The notes beneath the pieces were generated by a model. That model made no database searches and was not told the DNA's origin. It saw nothing but the letters and a program-made list of their open reading frames with translations. Shown piece by piece: positions 44,854 to 52,601 of a DNA stretch of 64,000 bases. The position numbers were made by a program, and so were the translations under genes. Within the stretch, counting starts at the first letter, position 1, and every line of letters begins with the position of its first letter. The stretch is from positions 1 to 64,000 of the forward strand of contig DATFKA010000175.1 in assembly GCA_035268885.1 (NCBI GenBank). The letters run 5' to 3'. Source of the DNA: DATFKA01 sp035268885. Its GTDB lineage: Bacteria; Bacteroidota; Bacteroidia; Chitinophagales; Saprospiraceae.

Positions 44854-45750
44854 ATGAGATATTTCCTACCCATTATTCCTTTATTTCTACTTATGGCCTG
44901 CGAACCCACTACCACTACTGACCCCAATCAGGAAGAGTGGATGGATCTCTTTAATGGTAAAGACCTCAGCGGATGGGATATTAAAATCGCCGGTCACGAA
45001 GTCAACGATAATTACAAGGAGACGGTCCTGGTGCAAGACAGTATGATTCGTATTAGTTATGATCAGTACGATAATTTTGATGAAAAGTACGGCCACATCT
45101 ATTATCAAGAACCTTTTTCATACTATAAGATTCGCTTTGACTATCGCTTCGTCGGAGAACAAACTGAAGGAGGGGCCGTGTGGAATGTCCGTAACAGTGG
45201 CTTGATGTTTCACTCCCAGTCGGCAGCCAGCAATGAATTTGGACAGCATTTTCCCGTCTCTATTGAGCTGCAATTACTAGGTGGGCTAGGCGAAGGCGAG
45301 CGAACAACCGGGAACGTCTGTACCCCCGGCACCGCCGTAGTGATGGGCGATACCATTAACTACCAGCATTGTATCAACTCCAGCTCAGAAACTTATCACG
45401 GTGATCAGTGGGTCAGTGCCGAAGCCATCGTATTGGGCGGTGAGGAGATGATCTTTCTAATTGAAGGCGATACGGTGCTACAATTTGACAAACCCCAATT
45501 AACCAAAGGTTTTATCAACGCCCAGGGTGGAGAAGACTGGTCTAACTTTGGCTTTGAAGATGATATTGAAGCCTGGCAACAACGCGACGGAGAAGTCTTA
45601 ACGGAAGGCTATATTGCCTTGCAGGCCGAGAGTCATCCGATCGATTTCAAGAATATCCGCTTGCTCAACCTCTGTGGGTGTAAAGACCCCCAGGCCAAGA
45701 ACTACAAAGCGTACTTTGTGAAGGATGCACCGGAGAGCTGTATCTACTAA
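44854..45750 (+). CDS. DUF1080 (3-keto-disaccharide hydrolase) lipoprotein
   Basis: A 298-residue lipoprotein; the start at 44854 puts the signal (MRYFLPIIPLFLLMAC) against the lipobox, whereas the ATG at 44821 would precede it by 11 unlikely residues. The body is the concanavalin-like DUF1080 fold: WMDLFNGKDLSGWDIKI, YGHIYYQEPFSYYKIRFDYR, SGLMFHSQSA, FPVSIELQLLGG and LQAESHPIDFKNIRLLNL. Family members hydrolyse 3-keto-glycosides. The C-terminus continues CGCKDPQAKNY and ends with ESCIY, a short version of the CGCTDPxAxNYxxxAxxDDGSC motif common in secreted Bacteroidota proteins. It fits with the oxidoreductases of the window. A flavin reductase gene follows 44 bases later. Confidence 0.9.
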   Translation: MRYFLPIIPLFLLMACEPTTTTDPNQEEWMDLFNGKDLSGWDIKIAGHEVNDNYKETVLVQDSMIRISYDQYDNFDEKYGHIYYQEPFSYYKIRFDYRFVGEQTEGGAVWNVRNSGLMFHSQSAASNEFGQHFPVSIELQLLGGLGEGERTTGNVCTPGTAVVMGDTINYQHCINSSSETYHGDQWVSAEAIVLGGEEMIFLIEGDTVLQFDKPQLTKGFINAQGGEDWSNFGFEDDIEAWQQRDGEVLTEGYIALQAESHPIDFKNIRLLNLCGCKDPQAKNYKAYFVKDAPESCIY

Positions 45751-45794
45751 ACCGAACATGCACCCTTGCTTTTCGTTCTAAAGAAAAGCAAATA

Positions 45795-46325
45795 ATGGAC
45801 AATACAGCAAATGCAACCGACCTGACTACCGTATTAGAAAAAATGACCAATGGCCTGTACATTGTAACTACCCGAAAAAAGGCCATCAACATGGAGACCC
45901 GTAATGAAGACTATCTGGCGGCCGGCACCGTAGCTTGGGCCACGCAGAATAGCTTTGAACCACCCATGGTGACCATTGCCCTGCGAAAAGATAGCGACCT
46001 GGCCGAAACGGTAGCCAAATCTTATCAATTCGCCCTCCATATTTTGGGCCTCGATCAAAAGGACATGGCAAAAGACTTTGCCGAAGACAGTAAAGTAGAT
46101 CGTGTGCACCAAAAAATTAATGGTTACGACTTCCATAATGGTTTATCGACTAACCTACCCGTCATCAACGGTACCATTGGTTATCTGGAGTGTGACCTTA
46201 AAGAAATCTATAAAAATGAAGGAGATCATATCTTATTTACCGGCGAAGTAATTGGTGGTGAAATCCACAACGAAGAAGCACAACCCCTGCACGAATGGCG
46301 AACGGGTATGCGCTACGGTGGATAA
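45795..46325 (+). CDS. Flavin reductase family (FMN-binding split barrel) protein
   Basis: A 176-residue cytoplasmic protein with the flavin-reductase split-barrel pattern: LTTVLEKMTNGLYIVTTRK, GTVAWATQNSFEPPMVTIAL, QFALHILGLDQKDMAKDF and LPVINGTIGYLECDL with the terminal GEVIGGE. These usually bind FMN and use NAD(P)H. There is no partner monooxygenase nearby. A hairpin terminator follows directly. Confidence 0.92.
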   Translation: MDNTANATDLTTVLEKMTNGLYIVTTRKKAINMETRNEDYLAAGTVAWATQNSFEPPMVTIALRKDSDLAETVAKSYQFALHILGLDQKDMAKDFAEDSKVDRVHQKINGYDFHNGLSTNLPVINGTIGYLECDLKEIYKNEGDHILFTGEVIGGEIHNEEAQPLHEWRTGMRYGG

Positions 46326-46348
46326 ATGAATCCTCAAGAAAATCTATC

Positions 46349-46374
46349 AGGGGCGGACTTCCGCCTCTGCTTTT
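46349..46374 (+). terminator. Intrinsic terminator after flavin reductase gene
   Basis: A 9-base stem with one G-T pair (AGGGGCGGA/TCCGCCTCT, 2-base loop) followed by GCTTTTC, 23 bases after the stop codon. Confidence 0.7.
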
Positions 46375-46407
46375 CATACCCCTCTTAAACCAAATTAAAG
46401 ACACACC

Positions 46408-46680
46408 ATGGAAATTTTCTTACTAGTTGTTTTTATTACGCTATTCGTTGTTGGCTGGGTGGCCTCCCGGTTCTATTCCAAAAAGCAGGGTATTGTACAG
46501 GACCGAGTGCTTAACAAGACCAACTACAATATTAATATGATTGGTCCTAAAGAAATTGAAGAGATGAGCCCAGGCGAAGCCCAGGAACTAATTAACAAAC
46601 TGGAGAAAAGTGATTTACCTTCTCTGGGACATCGCGATTTCTATGCCTTAAAGGAAAAAGCAAAAAGAGCAGAGCCATAA
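46408..46680 (+). CDS. Small single-pass membrane protein, unknown
   Basis: 90 residues: one N-terminal membrane helix (about 2-22, LLVVFITLFVVGWVASRFY) that looks uncleaved, followed by a cytosolic helical part with an acidic-basic pattern (MIGPKEIEEMSPGEAQELI, NKLEKSDLPSLGHRDFYAL). No family recognised. It has its own terminator, shared with the next gene on the opposite strand. Confidence 0.6.
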   Translation: MEIFLLVVFITLFVVGWVASRFYSKKQGIVQDRVLNKTNYNINMIGPKEIEEMSPGEAQELINKLEKSDLPSLGHRDFYALKEKAKRAEP

Positions 46681-46695
46681 AGCCCTGCTTTTTTT
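46662..46695. terminator. Bidirectional terminator
   Basis: An AAAAAGAGCAG/CTGCTTTTTTT stem separates the membrane-protein gene from the convergent Rho_N-like gene; it overlaps the end of the first reading frame and the stop region of the second. Confidence 0.6.
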
Positions 46696-46943
46696 TAGTG
46701 ATTCCGCAATGCCTCAATCAATTCTTCTTTATTCATACTGGATCGCCCTTCTATACCAATTTCTTTAGCTTTCTCGTATAATTCTTCAAAGGTTCGTTCC
46801 TCGTATTTTTCGGCTTGCCCACCCTTTTCCCCGGCGTCGGGCGTATTGGCGATTCGTGCCGCTTTTTCTTTACTGTATCCTTTTTCTCTTAGTGCTTCGT
46901 ATTGTTCTTCGTTCTTAATGCTGGGCATATCTTTGTCTGGCAT
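46695..46943 (-). CDS. Small Rho_N/SAP-like domain protein (DUF7218 type)
   Basis: An 82-residue, highly charged protein. The N-terminal part (IKNEEQYEALREKGYSKEKA and ARIANTP) matches small proteins of the DUF7218 group, and the C-terminal part (FEELYEKAKEIGIEGRSSMN followed by KEELIEALRNH) is a Rho termination factor N-terminal-like helical motif that may bind nucleic acid. No signal peptide. Similar proteins occur in stress-responsive contexts. It is followed in the same direction by the DUF2945 gene upstream. Confidence 0.88.
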   Translation of the reverse strand: MPDKDMPSIKNEEQYEALREKGYSKEKAARIANTPDAGEKGGQAEKYEERTFEELYEKAKEIGIEGRSSMNKEELIEALRNH

Positions 46944-46978
46944 AATCGTTTTATTTAGTCCGGTTTAAGTAATAGTCT

Positions 46979-47194
46979 TTAGCCATCGACCTTTTCCACT
47001 TCTTCTTCGAGCAGAAGCGTTTTGTATCCATTCTCAAATTCGATGTACAGGGCTTTATTTTTGGTTTCCCCTACCTTAGTGATGACTTGTCCGGCCACCG
47101 TTTTTGCCATTCGTTCGGTAGCGGTCTCGAGTACTTTACCCACGACAAAATCATCCCCGCGTTTCCATTTTACTTTACTTCCCCTTCGTATCAT
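46979..47194 (-). CDS. DUF2945 (hypervirulence-associated TUDOR-like) protein
   Basis: A 71-residue protein with the DUF2945 pattern: GSKVKWKRGDDFVVGKVLET, then GQVITKVGETKNKALYIEFE and a terminal acidic stretch. The family has a small SH3/Tudor-like barrel. It commonly sits next to the small Rho_N-like protein; the two are 36 bases apart on the same strand here. Function unknown; stress resistance is suspected for the family. Confidence 0.9.
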   Translation of the reverse strand: MIRRGSKVKWKRGDDFVVGKVLETATERMAKTVAGQVITKVGETKNKALYIEFENGYKTLLLEEEVEKVDG

Positions 47195-47270
47195 GTTTTA
47201 CTATAAAACTGATAGCCAAAGCCTGTGTTCGGTTTGAATTAATTCCTTTTTAGACGAGAGGCTGCTATCC

Positions 47271-48197
47271 TTAGCGAATTGCAAAGTGTATGCTCGTCAC
47301 CAAGTCTTCAGCTGCGGTCTCGGCCGGGTCATTATCGTAAGTCTCAAAGGGGTGAATTCCTTTTCTCACCTTTATTTTTTTATTCTGCTGCATGCTATAC
47401 ATCGTCGACCAGGCATTACCCAGGTGCTGGTAATTTCCAGTGTGCTGCAAGGTGAAAATCTTGGTGGCTGGAATGGCCCCCGTAATAAAATGATCAGGCA
47501 AGTCAGTGGGTACCTCCCGGACGGGAATCCCCGAAGTGTATTCTGCCTTATTTTTCACCATATCATATTTGTGATAAATAGAAAAGGGCGGCTGATCGAT
47601 CTTAAGTTCTTCGTAGCCTTTCATATACTCGTCTAACTTCTCCAGATCGGTCTGCATAGTCGGTCCAAGATCATCGGTATGACAAGTCGTTCGGATTCCG
47701 ATGTATTGGTATCCCGGAAATTCCGATTCTCCCTTGAAATCGAGGTGGGAATACACTTTCCCTTCCTCCACGTACTCCTTCAGCATATGTAGCCCCCGCT
47801 CGTAATCCATTCCGAGCAGAGCGGTCATTCTTTTTTTCATAAAAAAAAGGAAAAAAGGTAGGCTGCTGTCCATTAGCCAGGTGGCCGTCGTTTGGCCATT
47901 CTGCTCGCTTAATTCAAAGCGGACCTTTGCTTTCGATTTCCAGGGCTTCAAAAAAGTCAAATCGTAGTCGATTGCTTCGTTGGGAACCTCATTAAGTACA
48001 GTCATCTCTCCTTCGCCGGTCAGATCACCGGACCATTTGTAGTATTTTCCGTCTTCCTGTACATCGACTTCCCCCTTGGGATCCATAATCAGCCAGGGTG
48101 ACCAGGCTGACCAATGGTGAAAATCATTTAGCGTCTCGTAAACTTTAGCGATTGGTGCGTCGATCTCAATGGATTTTTTGATGTTTAGTGCAGGCAT
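47271..48197 (-). CDS. SRPBCC / GyrI-like two-domain protein
   Basis: A 308-residue cytoplasmic protein with an SRPBCC (START-like) ligand-binding domain (residues 1-150, KKSIEIDAPIAKVYETLNDF, WSAWSPWL, DYDLTFLKPWKSKAKVRFEL) followed by a GyrI-like/AraC effector-binding type domain (about 165-308, YQYIGIRTTCHTDDL, KYDMVKNKAEYTSGIPV, HTGNYQHLGNAWSTMY). It probably binds a small hydrophobic compound. No DNA-binding domain. The promoter is shared with the dienelactone hydrolase gene 46 bases upstream in the same direction. Confidence 0.92.
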   Translation of the reverse strand: MPALNIKKSIEIDAPIAKVYETLNDFHHWSAWSPWLIMDPKGEVDVQEDGKYYKWSGDLTGEGEMTVLNEVPNEAIDYDLTFLKPWKSKAKVRFELSEQNGQTTATWLMDSSLPFFLFFMKKRMTALLGMDYERGLHMLKEYVEEGKVYSHLDFKGESEFPGYQYIGIRTTCHTDDLGPTMQTDLEKLDEYMKGYEELKIDQPPFSIYHKYDMVKNKAEYTSGIPVREVPTDLPDHFITGAIPATKIFTLQHTGNYQHLGNAWSTMYSMQQNKKIKVRKGIHPFETYDNDPAETAAEDLVTSIHFAIR

Positions 48198-48243
48198 AGT
48201 TTCTTTAATGTCTGGTTTCCGAATCCGATTTTCAGCTCATCTT

Positions 48244-49131
48244 TTATTTCAAATGCTCATTGAAAAAATCAATGGTGCGCTTCCAGGCCAGCTTGGCCGC
48301 TTCTTCATCGTAGCGCGGCGTGGTATCATTATGGAAGCCGTGGTTGACCCCTGGATAGATATGTGCCGTATACTCCTTATCGTGTTCCTTTAGGGCCGCT
48401 TCGTATTCTGGCCAACCAGCATTAACGCGTTTGTCCAGCTCGGCGTACTGTAACAAGAGGGGCGCCTTTATTTTGGGCACATCCTCGGTTGCGGGTTGTC
48501 CGCCGTAGAAAGGCACGGCTGCTTTTAATTTCTTACAGCGCACCGCCATTTTATTGGAGATGGAGCCCCCGAAGCAGAAGCCGACTACCCCTACTTTACC
48601 GTTACATTCTTTATGCTTACGCAAAAAATCAAAGGCGGCAATAAAATCTTCGAGCATTTCGTCGCGATCCCGTTGGCGCTGCAATGCCCGGCCGTCGTCG
48701 TCGTTGCCGGGGTAGCCGCCCAGCGGGGTCAAAGCATCCGGTGCCAGGGAGATGAAGCCCTCTACCGCTGCCCGTCGACCTACATCTGCAATGTGAGGGT
48801 TCAGTCCCCGATTTTCGTGAACGACAATAATTCCGGGTAATTTCTTTTTAGTATCGACCGGTCGCGAAAGCTGGGCTTTGATCGTACCACCGCCTTCAGG
48901 CGAATCATATTCGATCATTTCTGTATTGAGCCGCGGATCATCGGAGCGCACTTGTTGTTTCTCCTGGTATTTAGGCATCAGGTAGTCCAGCATTGCCGGC
49001 ACCGTCAGGCCCCCAACGGCATAAACCGAAAGGCTTTCTACAAAGTTACGTCGGTCGATCTTGTTGTGGGCGTACTTGTCGTAGAGGTCAAATACTTCCT
49101 GGCTAATCTGTTCTTTTTTGATTTTACTCAT
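48244..49131 (-). CDS. Dienelactone hydrolase family protein
   Basis: A 295-residue alpha/beta hydrolase. The catalytic cysteine lies in VGVVGFCFGGSI, the aspartate in LQYAELDKRVNAG and the histidine in HIYPGVNHGFHND, the dienelactone-hydrolase triad Cys-Asp-His. The N-terminal 60 residues are helical and contain a hydrophobic stretch (YAVGGLTVPAMLDYLMP) with KIDRRNFVESL, resembling a degenerate Tat-type region but without the twin arginine preceding a proper signal, so localisation is uncertain. In this family the substrates range from dienelactones to esters. Confidence 0.93.
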   Translation of the reverse strand: MSKIKKEQISQEVFDLYDKYAHNKIDRRNFVESLSVYAVGGLTVPAMLDYLMPKYQEKQQVRSDDPRLNTEMIEYDSPEGGGTIKAQLSRPVDTKKKLPGIIVVHENRGLNPHIADVGRRAAVEGFISLAPDALTPLGGYPGNDDDGRALQRQRDRDEMLEDFIAAFDFLRKHKECNGKVGVVGFCFGGSISNKMAVRCKKLKAAVPFYGGQPATEDVPKIKAPLLLQYAELDKRVNAGWPEYEAALKEHDKEYTAHIYPGVNHGFHNDTTPRYDEEAAKLAWKRTIDFFNEHLK

Positions 49132-49152
49132 ATCAGTTGTTGAATGGTGGAA

Positions 49153-50550
49153 TTAAATACGTTTAGACCGCGGTTGTAAGTCCGTCAGCTCGGCAATGCG
49201 AACCGACTCGCCCGATTCGATACTTTTACGGGCCGCTACACCGATCAATATAGACATGGCCCCGTCGCGGCTACCCGCGGCGTGCTGCAGAGGATCCGGC
49301 TCCTTCGGGTTGCGGAAAATTTTATCCTGCAGACGCTTGTCGCCGCCACCGTGCCCGGCGCGTTCGTAGCCGACCATAATGCTTTCGTGCTTATCCCAAA
49401 GTTTATGGAGAATAAGTGGCTTGTACTCCATTTCGCCGCTGGACTGATCCATCTCCCGGGCGTGCATTTCTGCCTGGTCGACCTCCATTTTTTCGTAATA
49501 GGGAATATCCTGCCAGGCCTCTAGTCGGCCTTCGGTACCATTGAAGGCAATCCGCCAGCCCTCAAAGGGCGAGTAGGTCGTCAACGAATAATTTACCAGT
49601 ACATCGTTGGCGTACTTAATCTGTGCCGACATCTTATCATAGATATTGATCTCTTCCCGGAACAGGCAATTATCCCGGATGTAACCGTCGTATTCTTCGT
49701 TCTTTACGTACAGATTCATCAGGTGCTCATTGCGCGTGATATCCCAGTAGAAGTCGCATTCTTTGGTATGGGCGCAGTCCCGGCAATTATTTCCCCGGAA
49801 AGGACCATTACTACCGTAATGTTCCAGAGCGCCGTAGGCAAATACTTCGGCCGGATCGGAGTCCAGCCACCAGTTCATCAGGTCAAAGTGATGGGTGGCC
49901 TTATGTACCCAGAGCGTCCCCCCGTACTCCCGATGGCCGTGCCAGCGACGGAAATAGGAGGCCCCGTGGTAGGTATTTAGGTACCAGTGAAAATCAACCG
50001 AAGTAACTTTCCCAATGGCATTATTGGCCAGTAGTTCTTTTATTTTTGTCATATAAGGGCTCCAGCGGTAGTTAAAGCCGACGATCAGATTCTTATTGGA
50101 ACGGCGCTCGGCGTCGAGTATGGCCTGGCATTTTCGCTCATCAATGGTCAGCGGTTTTTCCGTAAGGACATCGCAGCCCATATCCAGTCCCTGAATAATA
50201 AACTCGTGGTGTGTAGAGTCTTTGGTCGTAACGATAAGCAGGTCTGGTTCGGTTTCGCTGATCATCTGCTCACAGTCGGTGTAGGTGGGACAGTCCACTT
50301 TCATATAGTCCAGTGCAAATTGCAGACGTCCTTCGTTGATATCACAGAGACCGACAAACTCTAACAGATCGGAGTAATTCTCTACCAGTCGTTTCCCCCA
50401 GAAGCCGGTGCCCCTGATCCCGGTACCGACCATACAGATTTTTAGCTTTCGGTTCAGCCCGAAGTTGGGAATAGGATTGGCCAGCAGGCTACCTGCCGCC
50501 AGAGTGCTTACGGCAGTCAGAAATTGACGCCTCTTAAGTGTGGTTTTCAT
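49153..50550 (-). CDS. Gfo/Idh/MocA oxidoreductase with cysteine cluster
   Basis: A 465-residue oxidoreductase with a Tat-like signal (KRRQFLTAVSTLAAGSLLA, residues 6-24). Rossmann motif ICMVGTGIRGTGFWG near residue 38, EKP motif in VLTEKPLTIDERK, and a C-terminal domain with THHFDLMNWW carrying the catalytic histidine. The insertion NNCRDCAHTKECDFYWDITR (about residues 256-275) has cysteines in C-x2-C-x5-C order, with a further DNCLFREE downstream, which together could hold a metal; this looks like a trait of a subgroup. Substrate probably a sugar or inositol. It is 22 bases upstream of the dienelactone hydrolase gene on the same strand. Confidence 0.92.
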   Translation of the reverse strand: MKTTLKRRQFLTAVSTLAAGSLLANPIPNFGLNRKLKICMVGTGIRGTGFWGKRLVENYSDLLEFVGLCDINEGRLQFALDYMKVDCPTYTDCEQMISETEPDLLIVTTKDSTHHEFIIQGLDMGCDVLTEKPLTIDERKCQAILDAERRSNKNLIVGFNYRWSPYMTKIKELLANNAIGKVTSVDFHWYLNTYHGASYFRRWHGHREYGGTLWVHKATHHFDLMNWWLDSDPAEVFAYGALEHYGSNGPFRGNNCRDCAHTKECDFYWDITRNEHLMNLYVKNEEYDGYIRDNCLFREEINIYDKMSAQIKYANDVLVNYSLTTYSPFEGWRIAFNGTEGRLEAWQDIPYYEKMEVDQAEMHAREMDQSSGEMEYKPLILHKLWDKHESIMVGYERAGHGGGDKRLQDKIFRNPKEPDPLQHAAGSRDGAMSILIGVAARKSIESGESVRIAELTDLQPRSKRI

Positions 50551-50598
50551 ACGTTTGTGTGTTTAAGGATCTTTAATATACGCTTTTTTAGTATCTGC

Positions 50599-50641
50599 CA
50601 AAAAAAAAGTCACGACTGGATGCATTATCCAGTCGTGACTT
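50599..50641 (-). terminator. Intrinsic terminator of htrA
   Basis: A perfect 15-base stem (AAGTCACGACTGGAT/ATCCAGTCGTGACTT, 5-base loop) that on the minus strand is followed by a run of eight T. It lies 25 bases behind the htrA stop codon. Confidence 0.9.
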
Positions 50642-50665
50642 GCTTAGGTCCTGGTGTTTACTTTA

Positions 50666-52195
50666 TCAACTGTCTAAACCAAAGGCATAATAGTGAACAC
50701 CCGGCAATTCTTCGTAGACGCCTTCCAGCATAACACCGCCTTCCTTTTTCTCCAGAATCTTGGTGAGCTGGCTGACGCTTTTTACAGGCTGACGATCCAC
50801 CTGCGTGATGATAAATCCTTCTCGCATTTCGGTAGACCGGCGAATTTTACCAGCGTAGAGACGCTTCACGCGCACCCCGCCTTCAAGGTCCAGGTCCCGG
50901 GCTTGCTCGGGACTGATATTTTCCAGCTCAGCGCCCAGCATTTCTAAAACAGGCGGCCTTTCTTTACTGGCCAGGCTTGTATTTCCGCTTCGGCTATTCA
51001 GGGTAGCTGTAAGGTCTATTTCTTCACCTCGGCGGTTAATACTTAGCTTTACCTCTTCACCGGGACGGTGGCGGGCAATAATCCCCTGCAATTCTGGTGA
51101 GGTATTCACTTCAATATCATCCACGGCCGTAATAACATCACCGACCTTTACACCGGCTTTGCCAGCGGCACTGTTCTCCAGAAGACTATCCACGTAGACG
51201 CCCTGGGTGAGATCCAGCTTTTTATCTTTTGCAAAATTACCATCAATGGTACGAATCATAACGCCTAATACACCACGCTGAACGGTACCAAATTCTATTA
51301 GGTCTTCTACCACTTTATTTACGATATTCGCCGGCACAGCAAAACCATAACCTGCAAAGGTACCCGTCGGGCTGGCGATGGCGGTATTGATACCAACCAG
51401 GCCTCCATTCAGATTGACCAGCGCACCACCGCTGTTACCCGGATTAATGGCGGCATCGGTCTGTATGAAGTTTTCGACGGCATATTGCTCTTTTAAAATA
51501 TTGATATTACGACCTTTGGCACTGATAATACCCGCCGTTACGGTTGAATTTAATCCCAGCGGGTTACCTACGGCCAGTACCCATTGACCGACCTGTACTT
51601 CGTCGGAATTAATAAATGGCACCGTGGGTAAATTGTTTTCCTTAATCTGAAGTACCGCCAAATCGGTGGTCGGATCGGTACCTACCACATTTGCTTTATA
51701 GGTGCGGTTATCATGCAGGGTAACTTCAATATCATCCGCTTCGGCTACCACGTGATTATTGGTCACAATGTAACCGTCCTGGCTAACAATTACGCCCGAA
51801 CCGGTACCTACCCGTACAGGGGTATCTCTGCCATTAGACGGAGGAGCTGCACCCGGCTGCTGAGGGCGGAAAAACCGCTCAAACTCTTCGCCAAAAAAAT
51901 CCCGGAAGGGACTGGGTTGATTTCGATATTGAGAATTGCGGCTTCTACCATCGTAGAGCTGACTGGACTTAATGTGTACGACGCCGTCGATTACTTTTTT
52001 AGCGGTCTCATTAAAGTCCAGGGAAACGGCTTCTCCATCTTCGTTTAGGGTAAACAGTGCCGATTTACTCGGAATATTACTGATGTGCTCCACCTTTACA
52101 GGTGTATCCTTTTGTTGAAAATGAAAATAGGCTGCGGAACTTGAAAGGCTTACGATTAAAGCGATCAAGCCCGAAAAAAGAATAGTCTTTTTCAT
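50666..52195 (-). CDS. HtrA/DegQ-type periplasmic serine protease
   Basis: A 509-residue quality-control protease of the periplasm. It has an N-terminal membrane anchor/signal (residues 3-25), a trypsin-like domain with complete triad H148 (TNNHVVAEA), D178 (TTDLAVLQI) and S255 (INPGNSGGAL), and two PDZ domains (about 300-390, 410-500). A Gly/Pro-rich linker (RPQQPGAAPPSNG) lies in front of the catalytic domain, in the position of the LA loop. It degrades or holds misfolded envelope proteins. The divergent promoter region with the GH2 gene contains a 19-base palindrome that could regulate either gene. Confidence 0.95.
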   Translation of the reverse strand: MKKTILFSGLIALIVSLSSSAAYFHFQQKDTPVKVEHISNIPSKSALFTLNEDGEAVSLDFNETAKKVIDGVVHIKSSQLYDGRSRNSQYRNQPSPFRDFFGEEFERFFRPQQPGAAPPSNGRDTPVRVGTGSGVIVSQDGYIVTNNHVVAEADDIEVTLHDNRTYKANVVGTDPTTDLAVLQIKENNLPTVPFINSDEVQVGQWVLAVGNPLGLNSTVTAGIISAKGRNINILKEQYAVENFIQTDAAINPGNSGGALVNLNGGLVGINTAIASPTGTFAGYGFAVPANIVNKVVEDLIEFGTVQRGVLGVMIRTIDGNFAKDKKLDLTQGVYVDSLLENSAAGKAGVKVGDVITAVDDIEVNTSPELQGIIARHRPGEEVKLSINRRGEEIDLTATLNSRSGNTSLASKERPPVLEMLGAELENISPEQARDLDLEGGVRVKRLYAGKIRRSTEMREGFIITQVDRQPVKSVSQLTKILEKKEGGVMLEGVYEELPGVHYYAFGLDS

Positions 52196-52601
52196 ATTGA
52201 TCTATTTTTTAGGAAATTTTAATAACTTTCGTGGGTTTGGGTTTAGTTATTTAAATGAAAGGATCTTTGGAAAGAACGATAGTGACTTGTCCAATCCAAT
52301 AGGCTGTCCCAATCGTCTTCAAAAAACCTTGAGACATTGGGTAGAAATGCTCTTTTTACAGATAACATGACTCAAAATTTTATGGTTTAACAATTAGATT
52401 TTCACGAAATTGTGGTACAATCGATGTGCCAAATGGATGAAACACCCAATAAGCTCTCGACTAAATGTCAATTTGACATTTTTAATACGGTTGAAGCCCG
52501 TTTTATGTTCATTTTTGTCAAAAAATGTGCTAAAATGACAGATTTTACTACTTATTCGGTATGCCTGTTTGCCTGCCGATGACTACTTACTAAACTTACT
52601 T
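52196..52601. other. 406-base divergent promoter region with palindromes
   Basis: It separates htrA from the second GH2 gene and contains no coding region I can support. Perfect 19-base palindrome AAATGTCAATTTGACATTT at 52463-52481 (core TGTCAATTTGACA also occurs as TGTCAAGTTGACA at 27817), and a second palindrome CATTTTT-GTCA-AAAAATG at 52510-52527. CATTTTT recurs directly after the first palindrome. Both lie 75-140 bases ahead of the GH2 start. The dense symmetry implies operators of dimeric regulators. Confidence 0.45.
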
